64,000 bases of DNA from a virus: positions 1 to 64,000 of the IMG/VR virus record IMGVR_UViG_3300025030_001854; one strand, given 5' to 3'. This document shows, one piece after another, positions 1-7,526 of this stretch. Both the position numbers and the translations under genes were made by a program. Under the pieces are notes generated by a model that worked only from the letters and a program-made list of their open reading frames with translations, made no database searches and was not told the DNA's origin. Within the stretch, counting starts at the first letter, position 1. Each line of letters begins with the position of its first letter.

Positions 1-95
1 CACCTTTCTTTAGCCTTATCAATATAAAACTTGACAGAGGCAACGCACTCCTTCATTAGCTCTGCCATCTCAGCGGGAGAGTTTATTTCGCGCAT
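1..95 (-). CDS. partial CDS of unknown function (N-terminal 31 residues)
   Basis: An open frame starts with ATG at 95 and runs off the left edge. The first residues (MREINSPAEMAELM) are helical and charged, with no recognisable motif. A terminator for the gene upstream lies 25 bp before it. Only the N-terminus is visible, so no function is proposed. Confidence 0.6.
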   Translation of the reverse strand, partial: MREINSPAEMAELMKECVASVKFYIDKAKER

Positions 96-118
96 GGTAT
101 TATTTATTATTATTTATT

Positions 119-147
119 AAAAAGGCGGGAGGATTGCTCCCCCCGCC
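119..147 (-). terminator. intrinsic terminator
   Basis: GC-rich hairpin (GGCGGG paired with CCCGCC) followed on the minus strand by five T. It lies just beyond the stop of the AAA+ ATPase gene. Confidence 0.8.
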
Positions 148-165
148 AGTTGCTATGAACGATAC

Positions 166-1215
166 TTATCCCGCAACCACTGAACAAGATGTAACAGGAG
201 CAGCAGCCGTAGTAACTACTCCATCCAAAGCCCTAAGATACTCCAATCCCCTGGCAGTAATCTGTCGGCCCACAGTTTCAATGCTCATAAGATTATGGCG
301 CATCAAGTAAAGCTCCACATCCTTCTGGAGGCTTTCGCGGCTCATACCAGTTTTAGCAGACAAACAGGTAAGAGAAGTTCCATCACCATTCATCGCCAAA
401 TGGCGAAGCACACCCAGCTCAATAGGATTAAGTCCCAGAGGCAAAATGTTCAGAATAGCCTTAAGGTCATTCCATCCTTTCAATCCCATGACCTTATAGC
501 CTTTCAAGTAAGTGTTAATCTTACCCGCCATCTTCTGAGCGGCCCGTGCATTTCCGCGCAAGACAGTAGAAACATCCACAAGAACATCATCCTGAAACTC
601 TACTTCGGGAGCACCCTTTTGGACAATCTTGGCAAGATGTTCAAACGTATACTCTTGAAGGTCAAGACGTTCAAGCCGGTCAACGAGCGCGTGAAACACC
701 TTTTGAACCTCAGACGTTGCAAAGATAAAAGTCTGACGACGAAAATCAAAGTCACAGACATATTCATCCATGGCGAAAGTCGTGCGGTTCTCTGGATTAG
801 GGTTAAGGATAGTCAGTAGAGCCATCGCGACGGGGTGAGGAATCTCGCTCGCCTCATCAAACAAGAGCGTTACATCCTTATCCTGAACATAAGGAATAAT
901 CAAGCCATTGATAAATTGCTTGACATTCTTAAGAGTCGAACAATTGATTTCGACAAAGGTCTTCTTGCGTGGCTTGTTAGTGGTAGGATTGATTTCGACC
1001 ATACCATTCTCATCAAACTTAATGAGTCCTTTGGCAAACTCTCGCGCAAGGGTAGTTTTGCCCTGTCCTTTGGGCGCGACAATCATCATATTCGGCGCAA
1101 TGCGCGTTTTCTGATAAGAGTCAAGGTAGAAGTTGAGTTCTCGTTTGGCCGCTTCTTGGCCAACAATGTTGGCGAACAGCGGGTCAGCAGGCAATGGGAT
1201 TGTAATATCGTTCAT
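166..1215 (-). CDS. AAA+ ATPase, RuvB / clamp-loader-like
   Basis: A 349-residue AAA+ ATPase. The N-terminal linker has the VGQEAAKREL pattern typical of RuvB and clamp-loader ATPases. Walker A APKGQGKTT is at residues 47-55 and Walker B LLFDEASE at about 117-124. A sensor-1-like TFIFATSE follows, and the C-terminal third resembles a winged helix. The family remodels DNA, for example by branch migration or loading replication factors, so a role in phage DNA replication or recombination is inferred. It has its own sigma70-type promoter with the ATG 6 bp after the -10, and a terminator after the stop. A RuvB-like motor is more likely than a clamp loader because it stands alone. Confidence 0.85.
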   Translation of the reverse strand: MNDITIPLPADPLFANIVGQEAAKRELNFYLDSYQKTRIAPNMMIVAPKGQGKTTLAREFAKGLIKFDENGMVEINPTTNKPRKKTFVEINCSTLKNVKQFINGLIIPYVQDKDVTLLFDEASEIPHPVAMALLTILNPNPENRTTFAMDEYVCDFDFRRQTFIFATSEVQKVFHALVDRLERLDLQEYTFEHLAKIVQKGAPEVEFQDDVLVDVSTVLRGNARAAQKMAGKINTYLKGYKVMGLKGWNDLKAILNILPLGLNPIELGVLRHLAMNGDGTSLTCLSAKTGMSRESLQKDVELYLMRHNLMSIETVGRQITARGLEYLRALDGVVTTAAAPVTSCSVVAG

Positions 1216-1221
1216 GTGAAT

Positions 1222-1250
1222 ACTCTAATTGAAAATTGGCTTGCTGTCAA
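1222..1250 (-). promoter_or_regulatory. early promoter
   Basis: TTGACA (1245-1250), 17 bp, TAGAGT (1222-1227). The ATG of the AAA+ gene follows after 6 bp, so the transcript should be leaderless. Confidence 0.8.
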
Positions 1251-1270
1251 GCCCCGCATTAAAAAGAAAT

Positions 1271-1301
1271 AAAAAAAAGGACCGGAGGTTCTCTCCGGTC
1301 C
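1271..1301 (-). terminator. intrinsic terminator
   Basis: Stem GGACCGGA/TCCGGTCC with a 7-nt loop, followed on the minus strand by eight T. It ends the 80-residue gene beside it. Confidence 0.85.
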
Positions 1302-1306
1302 CTATG

Positions 1307-1549
1307 TTAGGCCATCTCCCTTACAGGATACTTAAAGGAACCAGCTTCGTTAGCGAAATAGTCTGGGTCTTCATAAAGGCGTGTAGCATCGGCCATCACC
1401 TTAGACTCAAACCACTTAAACGCTTCACTATCTTGGTCAACATCATTGGCAATGATGTCTCTCGTATCATCGGGAAGGTCGGCCCACACCCGACGTATTA
1501 CCTTTTGGTGAATACGCCAGAAGTGTTCGGTTTTTCCGTTCTTCATCAA
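1307..1549 (-). CDS. hypothetical protein, 80 aa
   Basis: Small soluble protein, mostly charged and predicted helical, with many Asp/Glu and aromatic residues (for example FKWFESK). No family is recognised. It sits between two terminator/promoter units and is followed by a strong terminator. Confidence 0.65.
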   Translation of the reverse strand: MMKNGKTEHFWRIHQKVIRRVWADLPDDTRDIIANDVDQDSEAFKWFESKVMADATRLYEDPDYFANEAGSFKYPVREMA

Positions 1550-1584
1550 TAATGGTTATTGATTGTTGTGGTTGGTTAATAACC

Positions 1585-1848
1585 CTAACTAGCATCAAGG
1601 TCAGTCACCGTAGCTGCAACAGCAGTAGCGGGGGTCTTACCTTGAATCGACTCGTAGCTTGCAGCGGCGGTCGTTGCAGTCAGGCCAGCGAAACCTACAG
1701 CTTCAGCCCACTTGCGGGACACCAAAACAGGCGTGGTGCCATCTGCAAATTTGCTGGTTAGCTCGGCCAATGGGACGCGTACGAAACTGAATGAACCCTT
1801 GGTGCGTCCACTACCCTTACGGCTCACCTTGTTAGTTGAATTGCTCAT
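1585..1848 (-). CDS. hypothetical protein, 87 aa
   Basis: The N-terminus is basic and Ser/Gly-rich (KVSRKGSGRTKGSFSF); the rest is Ala/Thr-rich. The basic lead suggests nucleic-acid contact, but no family is recognised. A promoter with TAATAT 6 bp before the ATG drives it, implying a leaderless, strongly expressed early gene. Confidence 0.7.
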   Translation of the reverse strand: MSNSTNKVSRKGSGRTKGSFSFVRVPLAELTSKFADGTTPVLVSRKWAEAVGFAGLTATTAAASYESIQGKTPATAVAATVTDLDAS

Positions 1849-1854
1849 GATGTT

Positions 1855-1883
1855 ATATTAGAGGTTGTTTGTGCGGAGGTCAA
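1855..1883 (-). promoter_or_regulatory. early promoter
   Basis: TTGACC (1878-1883), 17 bp, TAATAT (1855-1860); ATG after 6 bp. Confidence 0.75.
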
Positions 1884-1905
1884 TCTTTTTTTCGATTTTT
1901 CGAAA

Positions 1906-2121
1906 TTAATTCAGGTTCCACACACAACGGGAAGAAACAAAAACTTTTTTATCGGCAGCTTTCTTATCAAGATTGTTAAAATTGCCAAGTCCTAATTTAT
2001 GCGCTTGTGATAAAATAACGTTTTTGTCCAACAAAGATAAAAAGGTATCAGCTTCTCCGGTCGTCATAGTAAAAACGACTTTAACAGTTGTGTCTTTTTG
2101 TTTAATAATATCAGTTTTCAT
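1906..2121 (-). CDS. hypothetical protein, 71 aa
   Basis: A 71-residue Lys/Asp-rich protein with a TMTTGEADTFLSLL segment. Its start lies 1 bp after the stop of the 97-residue gene upstream, so the two look co-transcribed. The shared 'TLTLREAYLL' / 'TMTTGEADTF' style of N-terminal half hints that the two neighbours may be distant paralogues. Function unknown. Confidence 0.65.
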   Translation of the reverse strand: MKTDIIKQKDTTVKVVFTMTTGEADTFLSLLDKNVILSQAHKLGLGNFNNLDKKAADKKVFVSSRCVWNLN

Positions 2122-2122
2122 A

Positions 2123-2416
2123 TTAGTTATTAATTAGGGGTATTGCTTGGTTCAAAGTTCGGCCAAGACAATCATGGGCACCACTATGGAGAAATTCGAT
2201 TTCTTTTTCGGTCATCTCCACCCTTAGATTTTCTGGAACCTCAGATTCTAATCCAGGAGGATTGGTCACGTAATACTTTAGCTTTTCCTTAATACTCTCT
2301 CGCGAGAGAGAGCCCATATATAGCCATAACAAATAAGCTTCTCGCAGAGTTAAGGTTACTGTAATGTTTTCCACGGTCGTTATGGTAACAGTTTTAATAT
2401 TTGGTGTCGAATTCAT
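2123..2416 (-). CDS. hypothetical protein, 97 aa
   Basis: Begins with a Thr/Val-rich beta-like stretch followed by a helix (LTLREAYLLWLYMG). No family is recognised. First gene of a two-gene unit, with its promoter -10 6 bp upstream of the ATG. Confidence 0.65.
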   Translation of the reverse strand: MNSTPNIKTVTITTVENITVTLTLREAYLLWLYMGSLSRESIKEKLKYYVTNPPGLESEVPENLRVEMTEKEIEFLHSGAHDCLGRTLNQAIPLINN

Positions 2417-2422
2417 ATTATT

Positions 2423-2451
2423 ATCCTAGCTGGGATTTGCGGGCCTGTCAA
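2423..2451 (-). promoter_or_regulatory. early promoter
   Basis: TTGACA (2446-2451), 17 bp, TAGGAT (2423-2428); ATG after 6 bp. It overlaps the 3' end of the preceding gene. Confidence 0.8.
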
Positions 2452-2755
2452 TATCTTTGGGCTGTTCTTTTTTATCTTTTTTAATTGGCTTAAAGTCTTG
2501 CGCCTCAGCCAAAGCTACTACATCCTTAATGAAGACCTCAACCATCCTATCCATAATGGTAACGTCGGACTGAACCAATAGCACTCGCTCTTTAATATTC
2601 TGTGGGAGTTTAGAAAAGAGTAATTCGTGTGCTTGTCTGTAACGCTCGGCCCAAGCTTCAGCCTCTTCAGCCTCTTTATTTGGCTCAGTATTATTTGGAA
2701 CTTTTTCGTTTGACGGGGGATTATTTTGGCTCATATTTGCAAAAAAGTGTGCCAT
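2426..2755 (-). CDS. hypothetical protein, 109 aa
   Basis: Acidic N-terminal half (KEAEEAEAWAERY) and Lys/Pro-rich tail, mostly helical. Met8 at 2734 is an alternative start because the first seven residues look unrelated. No family is recognised. Confidence 0.6.
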   Translation of the reverse strand: MAHFFANMSQNNPPSNEKVPNNTEPNKEAEEAEAWAERYRQAHELLFSKLPQNIKERVLLVQSDVTIMDRMVEVFIKDVVALAEAQDFKPIKKDKKEQPKDIDRPANPS

Positions 2756-2957
2756 TTTTGGACACTCTTATTTATTATTTAAAAGCTGAAAAACCAATTT
2801 GATAAACTTTTCATAGGGGGTAATACAACTAAATTCGTCAAAATGAGCGAAAATCATTTTAAATAACTTTAAATAACTTTAAAAAGTTTTAAATAACGTT
2901 ATTTCATTTCGACTGTCCCATTTTGTCACACTTCGTTTTTGGAGCCCATTATTTGTC
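2756..2957. repeat. non-coding gap with TTTAAATAAC repeats
   Basis: No ORF is supported on either strand. Positions about 2859-2900 hold three or four tandem-like copies of TTTAAATAAC with variants. The repeats could be regulatory or simple AT-rich slippage. No hairpin terminator is obvious. Confidence 0.5.
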
Positions 2958-3215
2958 TCACGGCAGCTCCACCCAGTCATAATTGTTATCATAAAAAGTA
3001 TCTCCAACAAAAAAACTTTGATACTCTTCTGACCAATTTGCCAGCTTATAAAACCACCGATAATTAACAAAAATTCTCAAAAGATATTTTCCGCTCTCGT
3101 TATTTGGTCTACTCTGCGGCATTTTTTGCCAAACAAAAACAGAAACGTTTTCGCTGTTGGCTGGAGGTTGATTTTCGCTTGATTTCATTTTTATTCTATT
3201 GTTTACGCCTGTCAC
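2958..3215 (-). CDS. hypothetical protein, 85 aa
   Basis: Aromatic-rich protein (YRWFYKLANWSEEY) with predicted beta strands after a short basic N-terminus. No family is recognised. A promoter lies 55 bp upstream, so this early gene keeps a 5' leader, unlike most of its neighbours. Confidence 0.6.
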   Translation of the reverse strand: MTGVNNRIKMKSSENQPPANSENVSVFVWQKMPQSRPNNESGKYLLRIFVNYRWFYKLANWSEEYQSFFVGDTFYDNNYDWVELP

Positions 3216-3270
3216 GTATCCAGACCTAACAACTTAATACTCAACGACTTATCTCTCTTACTACTCTTCT

Positions 3271-3299
3271 ACTTTAACGGAAAGTTGCTGCGGTGTCAA
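3271..3299 (-). promoter_or_regulatory. early promoter
   Basis: TTGACA (3294-3299), 17 bp, TAAAGT (3271-3276). It points to the 85-residue gene. Confidence 0.7.
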
Positions 3300-3737
3300 G
3301 AGTTTGTTTTGGTTGATTTTTTTATTTTTTTGGTTGAAAAAAGTAACAGCAATTACATACAAATATCAACATGAGCAGTAGTATAATTATTTTTGGCATG
3401 GGGGAAGATTAGCCATAGAACAGTAAGTAGAACAAGGAGAGGATTCTTTTTTTAAAATGATTTTGTGTTATTATTTAAAATAATAAATAAATCGACCTCG
3501 CCCCACCAAAAAAACACCAACAACATTAACCCTCTTATACTATCTACTATATCTATATCTATCTTACTTATCCTTTCTTTTGTTGGCTAACTGCTTATTA
3601 TCAAGCACTTACACAAACTCTTTAAATTATTCTTTATTTATTATCACGTCTATTTTTACCCTATATTTCACCCTATAAAAGGTCGAATTTGGTATTACTA
3701 TAAGAATCAACACTTTACACCCGCAAACAAACAACAC
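3300..3737. other. non-coding AT-rich gap
   Basis: About 440 bp with no credible gene. The plus strand has long pyrimidine-rich tracts, notably around 3525-3585, where TATC/TCTA units recur. No tRNA or terminator was found. It could be a replication or packaging region, but nothing here proves that. Confidence 0.4.
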
Positions 3738-4013
3738 TTAACCTTTAAGACGGCGAGAAAAGAGCTTATTATATCTCTCAAGGAACCAATTCTTAATTCT
3801 TCCGTCTTCTATGTCTATAAGTTCCTCACAAACAAACCCATAAAAATCAAAATAACCAGCATATATTTTCTGTATTCCAGATACCCCTACAAAAAAGAAT
3901 ATTAATAAACACAAAGGAAACATAATAAAAAAACCAAAAGTCATTCCTATCATAGCTATAAACAGCACCACCCTTAAAACAAAATTAACTATAAGATTTA
4001 ATAGCGTCTTCAT
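3738..4013 (-). CDS. small membrane protein, 91 aa
   Basis: Two hydrophobic segments of about 20 residues (roughly residues 8-30 and 32-47), then a soluble tail with basic C-terminus. No family is recognised. It follows the 160-residue gene with 5 bp between them. Confidence 0.65.
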   Translation of the reverse strand: MKTLLNLIVNFVLRVVLFIAMIGMTFGFFIMFPLCLLIFFFVGVSGIQKIYAGYFDFYGFVCEELIDIEDGRIKNWFLERYNKLFSRRLKG

Positions 4014-4018
4014 ATTAT

Positions 4019-4501
4019 TTAATAATTTAATTCTCTAAGCGGAATCAACCATTCGCAAAAACAAGAATCCACATTTCGAAGCAAATAGGAACTTCTACGA
4101 CCCTCATTATCTTCAGCATAACAATCTCCATACTTATCCTTGGGGCATTCTTGTAAATTGAAAGCTGAACACTCAAGAATAGCAACGCGAGAACCATAAC
4201 CTTGATAACAGTTGTAAATCTTCGCGGCCTTTACAGCTTGTTCCAAAGAAGCAAAAACAAACAAACATTTTAAAGATGGCAACGGAAAAGTATGAGCATC
4301 AATTTTATATTGAACTATTAATTCTTCTTTAAAAAGTTTCTCTTGTCCATCAAGATTATAAAAGTTTGTCTCTCTTAAAAAATGGTCGGTTGTATTCGCA
4401 CTCCACATGTTACCAAAGCGGTCAACGACTACGACTTTAAAAGCGGGGGAAAGGATATTCATATTTTTTATTACTTGTTCTCTGGCAATTTCCACCCACA
4501 A
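4019..4501 (-). CDS. hypothetical protein, 160 aa
   Basis: Mixed alpha/beta protein with several Cys near the C-terminus (DSCFCEW). It overlaps the 3' end of the upstream 100-residue gene by 31 bp. A later Met, at NMNILSPAF (residue 14, position 4462), would remove the overlap and matches the other N-termini of this region, so the true start may be 4462. Confidence 0.6.
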   Translation of the reverse strand: MWVEIAREQVIKNMNILSPAFKVVVVDRFGNMWSANTTDHFLRETNFYNLDGQEKLFKEELIVQYKIDAHTFPLPSLKCLFVFASLEQAVKAAKIYNCYQGYGSRVAILECSAFNLQECPKDKYGDCYAEDNEGRRSSYLLRNVDSCFCEWLIPLRELNY

Positions 4502-4773
4502 ACCAACTTAAAGTATTCCGCTTCTGCGGAGGCTTTCATTTCCGCCCTTTTATTTTGAATCTCCCGATAACCATCTTGAGCAAATAAAATGTTTATTTTA
4601 TTAAATAACACAAGCTGAAACGCTCCAATACCCTCAATCAAAAGAGACACATACCAATAATCTTCATAATCAGAAATTAAAGCTTGATTTGTTAAATGCG
4701 GGGTTAGGGCAGAAATAAACATCACCCTATTTAAATCAATACTCTCTCCAAGAGCGGTTTTAAAAATATTCAT
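4471..4773 (-). CDS. hypothetical protein, 100 aa
   Basis: Starts MNIFKTALGES and has a central hydrophobic beta-rich part (LIEGIGAFQLVLF). Co-directional with the next genes with 13 bp spacing. No family is recognised. Confidence 0.6.
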   Translation of the reverse strand: MNIFKTALGESIDLNRVMFISALTPHLTNQALISDYEDYWYVSLLIEGIGAFQLVLFNKINILFAQDGYREIQNKRAEMKASAEAEYFKLVCGWKLPENK

Positions 4774-4786
4774 AATTTAAAATAAT

Positions 4787-4999
4787 TTAAAATGTTCTAA
4801 GAATCGCGGCAATCTCAGACGGGTTAATATAGCGGGGCGACAATCCTCGACCGCCACCAGTAAAAGACCAAGAGGTAAGATTCCCAGTAGTAGAATCGAA
4901 CTTCCAAGAAAACTCATCGCACTTAAACGATATTTCTTTACCAGACTTAAGGATAATGGTAATCTTGGTTCTTTTCTTCCAGAAAGTAGAGAGGTTCAT
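4787..4999 (-). CDS. hypothetical protein, 70 aa
   Basis: Short beta-rich protein (KITIILKSGKEISFKCDEF) ending in NPSEIAAILRTF. The layout resembles small phage proteins that bind another protein. No family is recognised. 4 bp from the upstream gene. Confidence 0.6.
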   Translation of the reverse strand: MNLSTFWKKRTKITIILKSGKEISFKCDEFSWKFDSTTGNLTSWSFTGGGRGLSPRYINPSEIAAILRTF

Positions 5000-5003
5000 A
5001 TTA

Positions 5004-5258
5004 TTAAATTTTAAATGTCACCCACAAAAAACTATCTTTAGCAGTTCCAGACGCGGCACCACCAACAAAAGAGTGAAAATGATTTCCGCTATCTGTTATG
5101 ATGGCGTCGGGCAATTTGTCTTTAATGAATTTGACTAACGCATCAGCCGAAGATGTGAAGCCATAAAAATAACTTCTATGATAACGGAATTGACCTTTAT
5201 ATTTTTTAATATGTCTATCGGATATTCCTAATTTCTTAGATAATTCTTGGGTAGTCAT
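5004..5258 (-). CDS. hypothetical protein with N-terminal helix-turn-helix-like segment, 84 aa
   Basis: The first 20 residues (TTQELSKKLGISDRHIKKY) read as a helix-turn-helix DNA-binding motif. The C-terminal part has Gly/Ala-rich strands. A small regulator is possible. No conserved family is recognised beyond the HTH pattern. Confidence 0.6.
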   Translation of the reverse strand: MTTQELSKKLGISDRHIKKYKGQFRYHRSYFYGFTSSADALVKFIKDKLPDAIITDSGNHFHSFVGGAASGTAKDSFLWVTFKI

Positions 5259-5268
5259 AAATTTTATA

Positions 5269-5610
5269 TTATTTTCCAGTTAAAAGCCATTCAACCAATT
5301 CTGCTGAAGTATTGAATTGATAAACCTTGTACCCATAACTAAGTAAACATTTAACCGTTTCATATAAACTTTCTCCATTTACGCATCTTGTCCCCGACCA
5401 ACCATTTCCTATGGTTAAGGACGCCAAACACATAGCCATAAAATTGCCTCTACGAAAATGTTCCCTGGTAATAAAACCGCGGCTCTCAATTGTAGACGGT
5501 TTATTAGAATAAACACTTGTTCCCTCTTCTATTCCATAGTAAAAGTCTTCATTTACTAAATCAGCGGTGATAATGGAAGGGTTATTAAATAATACGATTT
5601 GAGTTTTCAT
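5269..5610 (-). CDS. hypothetical protein, 113 aa
   Basis: The C-terminus LLSYGYKVYQFNTSAELVEWL resembles the end of the 110-residue protein at 6112-6444 (GWHVFEFDSFIELMTWV), so the two look like paralogues. First gene of its unit, with a leaderless early promoter. Confidence 0.65.
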   Translation of the reverse strand: MKTQIVLFNNPSIITADLVNEDFYYGIEEGTSVYSNKPSTIESRGFITREHFRRGNFMAMCLASLTIGNGWSGTRCVNGESLYETVKCLLSYGYKVYQFNTSAELVEWLLTGK

Positions 5611-5616
5611 ATTTTT

Positions 5617-5645
5617 ATGTTACAGCGGATTTTTGGTTTTGTCAA
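5617..5645 (-). promoter_or_regulatory. early promoter
   Basis: TTGACA (5640-5645), 17 bp, TAACAT (5617-5622); ATG after 6 bp. Confidence 0.8.
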
Positions 5646-5793
5646 GGGTGCTAAGGTGGAAACAACGGCAGAACGGGCAGCGATACCAACGATATGTCTT
5701 TTTATATTTAAATTCTAAAATACCAGCCCAACAAGCGGCTTGAATCTCAGACTTAAACAGGCGTTTACTATCGCAAGTTTTTTGTTTGTCCAT
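5620..5793 (-). CDS. small Cys-rich protein, 57 aa
   Basis: An ORF of 57 codons starting MDKQKTCDSK, with Cys residues clustered as CPFCRC near the C-terminus, suggesting a zinc site. Its ATG overlaps the stop of the upstream membrane gene by one base (TAATG), which supports translational coupling. The downstream promoter lies inside its 3' end. Confidence 0.65.
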   Translation of the reverse strand: MDKQKTCDSKRLFKSEIQAACWAGILEFKYKKTYRWYRCPFCRCFHLSTLDKTKNPL

Positions 5794-6110
5794 TAATCAT
5801 TAAAAGGTTTAATGGGGACTAGAAGATTAGACGAAACAATACACGAAAAATTATTCGTCGGCATCTGAACTAAAATAGTTACAAGTTTTCCTCTGACTTT
5901 GGTTACGACGGCATTAGTGTAAAACGTTGAGTGTTTAATGGCGACCGAAGAGGAAATAGGAAAAATATCCGTTGTTCTGCTCGTTATACCTGAACAATAT
6001 ACAAAATAAAAAATAATCACCGACAATAAAATAGTAATCACAAACATCCAAAAACTAGGGTCAGTTTCCCCTTTAATATTCTTTAGATAATTTTTACGGT
6101 GGATTTTCAT
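5793..6110 (-). CDS. small membrane protein, 105 aa
   Basis: One strong transmembrane helix at about residues 20-40 (MFVITILLSVIIFYFVYC), then an extracytoplasmic-looking beta-rich domain. No family is recognised. Coupled to the 57-residue gene downstream. Confidence 0.65.
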   Translation of the reverse strand: MKIHRKNYLKNIKGETDPSFWMFVITILLSVIIFYFVYCSGITSRTTDIFPISSSVAIKHSTFYTNAVVTKVRGKLVTILVQMPTNNFSCIVSSNLLVPIKPFND

Positions 6111-6111
6111 A

Positions 6112-6444
6112 TTATAGTTCTTCGAAATTATCGTCGCTTACCCACGTCATAAGCTCTATAAAAGAATCAAATTCGAAAACATGCCAACCCCTCGCAAGAG
6201 AGTTTTGGATGACTCCTTTAACCGTATCGGAATCGGAAGCACACCAAGTATTTCCATCGGTCATGAGTTTCGGGCAGATAACGGTGGCGTTTTCAGGATA
6301 TTTAATAATAAAACCCCTCTTAGGAGAGCTGGGCCTTTTAATTTCTACACCGAAATACTTCTTTTCAGGAGCATATTCAGGAGCAAGAACATCAGCAAGT
6401 GATATAACGGTTTGTTTAGGAATTTGGTGGACAATTTGTTTCAT
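6112..6444 (-). CDS. hypothetical protein, 110 aa
   Basis: Soluble protein whose C-terminal segment resembles that of the 113-residue protein at 5269-5610. It has an unusually long 5' region: the nearest promoter is about 180 bp upstream, with a hairpin just before the gene. Confidence 0.6.
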   Translation of the reverse strand: MKQIVHQIPKQTVISLADVLAPEYAPEKKYFGVEIKRPSSPKRGFIIKYPENATVICPKLMTDGNTWCASDSDTVKGVIQNSLARGWHVFEFDSFIELMTWVSDDNFEEL

Positions 6445-6623
6445 ATTAGTAGGAAGCTACAGTTCGCTCCGCTGTAGCACCGGAACTTTCATTACAATTT
6501 TATTATACCCCAGGCCCACACCTGCAATTTTCGGGTTCTATGCATTAATACGCCCTAGTCGGCCCGTGGTTTGTTTGCGAGACACTGTTTACTTTTTTTT
6601 CTCCAGTCTTTCGACCGCACCTA
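6445..6623 (-). other. structured 5' leader / possible small RNA
   Basis: About 180 bp lie between a clear promoter and the next ATG with no ORF. On the minus strand a strong hairpin (GCTACAG...CTGTAGC, about 6453-6475) sits just before the gene. Because most early genes here are leaderless, this long leader suggests a regulatory RNA or a separate small RNA. Confidence 0.4.
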
Positions 6624-6652
6624 AGATTACACAACGTTTTCCCTCTTGTCAA
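6624..6652 (-). promoter_or_regulatory. early promoter
   Basis: TTGACA (6647-6652), 17 bp, TAATCT (6624-6629). It reads into the long leader. Confidence 0.7.
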
Positions 6653-6675
6653 GAGCGAACCTTTTGACCTTTTTA

Positions 6676-6951
6676 TTAATTTTTAAGTGAGACTTCTCCT
6701 TCGAAAAGCTTCCAATTTCCATCTTCAAAAAGAAAATTAGACGAAGAATAACCTATTGAAATAAAATCATTACGATAATTTGATAGAATTTTATCTTTAG
6801 GAATAAAAAGAACCGTTCCTTCGCTACTAGTTCTAGCCAAAACAACAACCCCATCCCAGTCTTCTTGATTTGTGTTAGATGTTCTGACTAATAGACATGG
6901 GTATTCAAAAAGTTTTACAGATTTTTGATTAGTGGTTATAGTCGATTTCAT
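6676..6951 (-). CDS. hypothetical protein, paralogue family A, 91 aa
   Basis: Similar along its length to the next protein: both have a 'P(C/M)LLVR..T......W..VVVLA' core, 'GT(V/I)(L/V)FIP', and an ending 'W..F.GE..L.N'. With the gene at 7229 it forms a tandem triplication of a small family of unknown function. 8 bp from its upstream paralogue. Confidence 0.7.
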   Translation of the reverse strand: MKSTITTNQKSVKLFEYPCLLVRTSNTNQEDWDGVVVLARTSSEGTVLFIPKDKILSNYRNDFISIGYSSSNFLFEDGNWKLFEGEVSLKN

Positions 6952-6959
6952 ATTTTTAA

Positions 6960-7220
6960 TTAATTATTAAGCCAAATCTCTCCATCGAAAGTCTCCCAAT
7001 TCTTTTCTTCAAAAAAATAACTATTTGAATGATAACCAATATTAATCTCTTTATCATGGGCTGATATTGGATGCTGATTAGTAGGAATAAAAACAATGGT
7101 TCCTGATAAAGCACTTGTGGCGAGAACGACAACCCTATTCCAATCCGAACACCCTACTGTATTTTTTCTAACTAACAACATTGGATATTTAGTTTCTTTT
7201 TCTTTAAGTATTGATTGCAT
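6960..7220 (-). CDS. hypothetical protein, paralogue family A, 86 aa
   Basis: Middle copy of the tandem family. It shares the LLVR...DWNRVVVLA core and the FDGEIWLNN ending with the neighbours. Function unknown; a protein-binding small beta protein would fit. Confidence 0.7.
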   Translation of the reverse strand: MQSILKEKETKYPMLLVRKNTVGCSDWNRVVVLATSALSGTIVFIPTNQHPISAHDKEINIGYHSNSYFFEEKNWETFDGEIWLNN

Positions 7221-7228
7221 ATTTTTAT

Positions 7229-7513
7229 TTAATTAGACAACTCAACCTTCCCATTAAACTTTGCCCAATATGGCTGTTGGAAATTTTGTAAATTATCCCT
7301 ATATAATACTTTCCCCTCTACAAAAAGACCGTTGCCTTGGAGCACAATCTGTATTTCTGGAGAAGCATCTAATATAATAAAGTCTTTCCAAAGTTTACTT
7401 CCGATTTTTGTTCCATGTGGCCCATCAACTATTCCCAAATGAATAAACAATGTTGGATATTGCATTAGTGGGGGTTCTTCTGGGCCTTGTGGTGTTGTTA
7501 TTTCAGCATTCAT
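7229..7513 (-). CDS. hypothetical protein, paralogue family A (divergent), 94 aa
   Basis: The most diverged member. The ending WAKFNGKVELSN aligns with the two neighbours, and it has the same 'P.LFI......W.DFIIL' core. Separated by 13 bp from the RNA ligase gene upstream, so probably in the same transcript. Confidence 0.65.
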   Translation of the reverse strand: MNAEITTPQGPEEPPLMQYPTLFIHLGIVDGPHGTKIGSKLWKDFIILDASPEIQIVLQGNGLFVEGKVLYRDNLQNFQQPYWAKFNGKVELSN

Positions 7514-7526
7514 ATTTTTTTATTAT

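Noticed and set aside
166-1272. Plus-strand ORFs opposite the AAA+ gene
   Set aside because: Shadow frames of a strong minus-strand gene with clear motifs.
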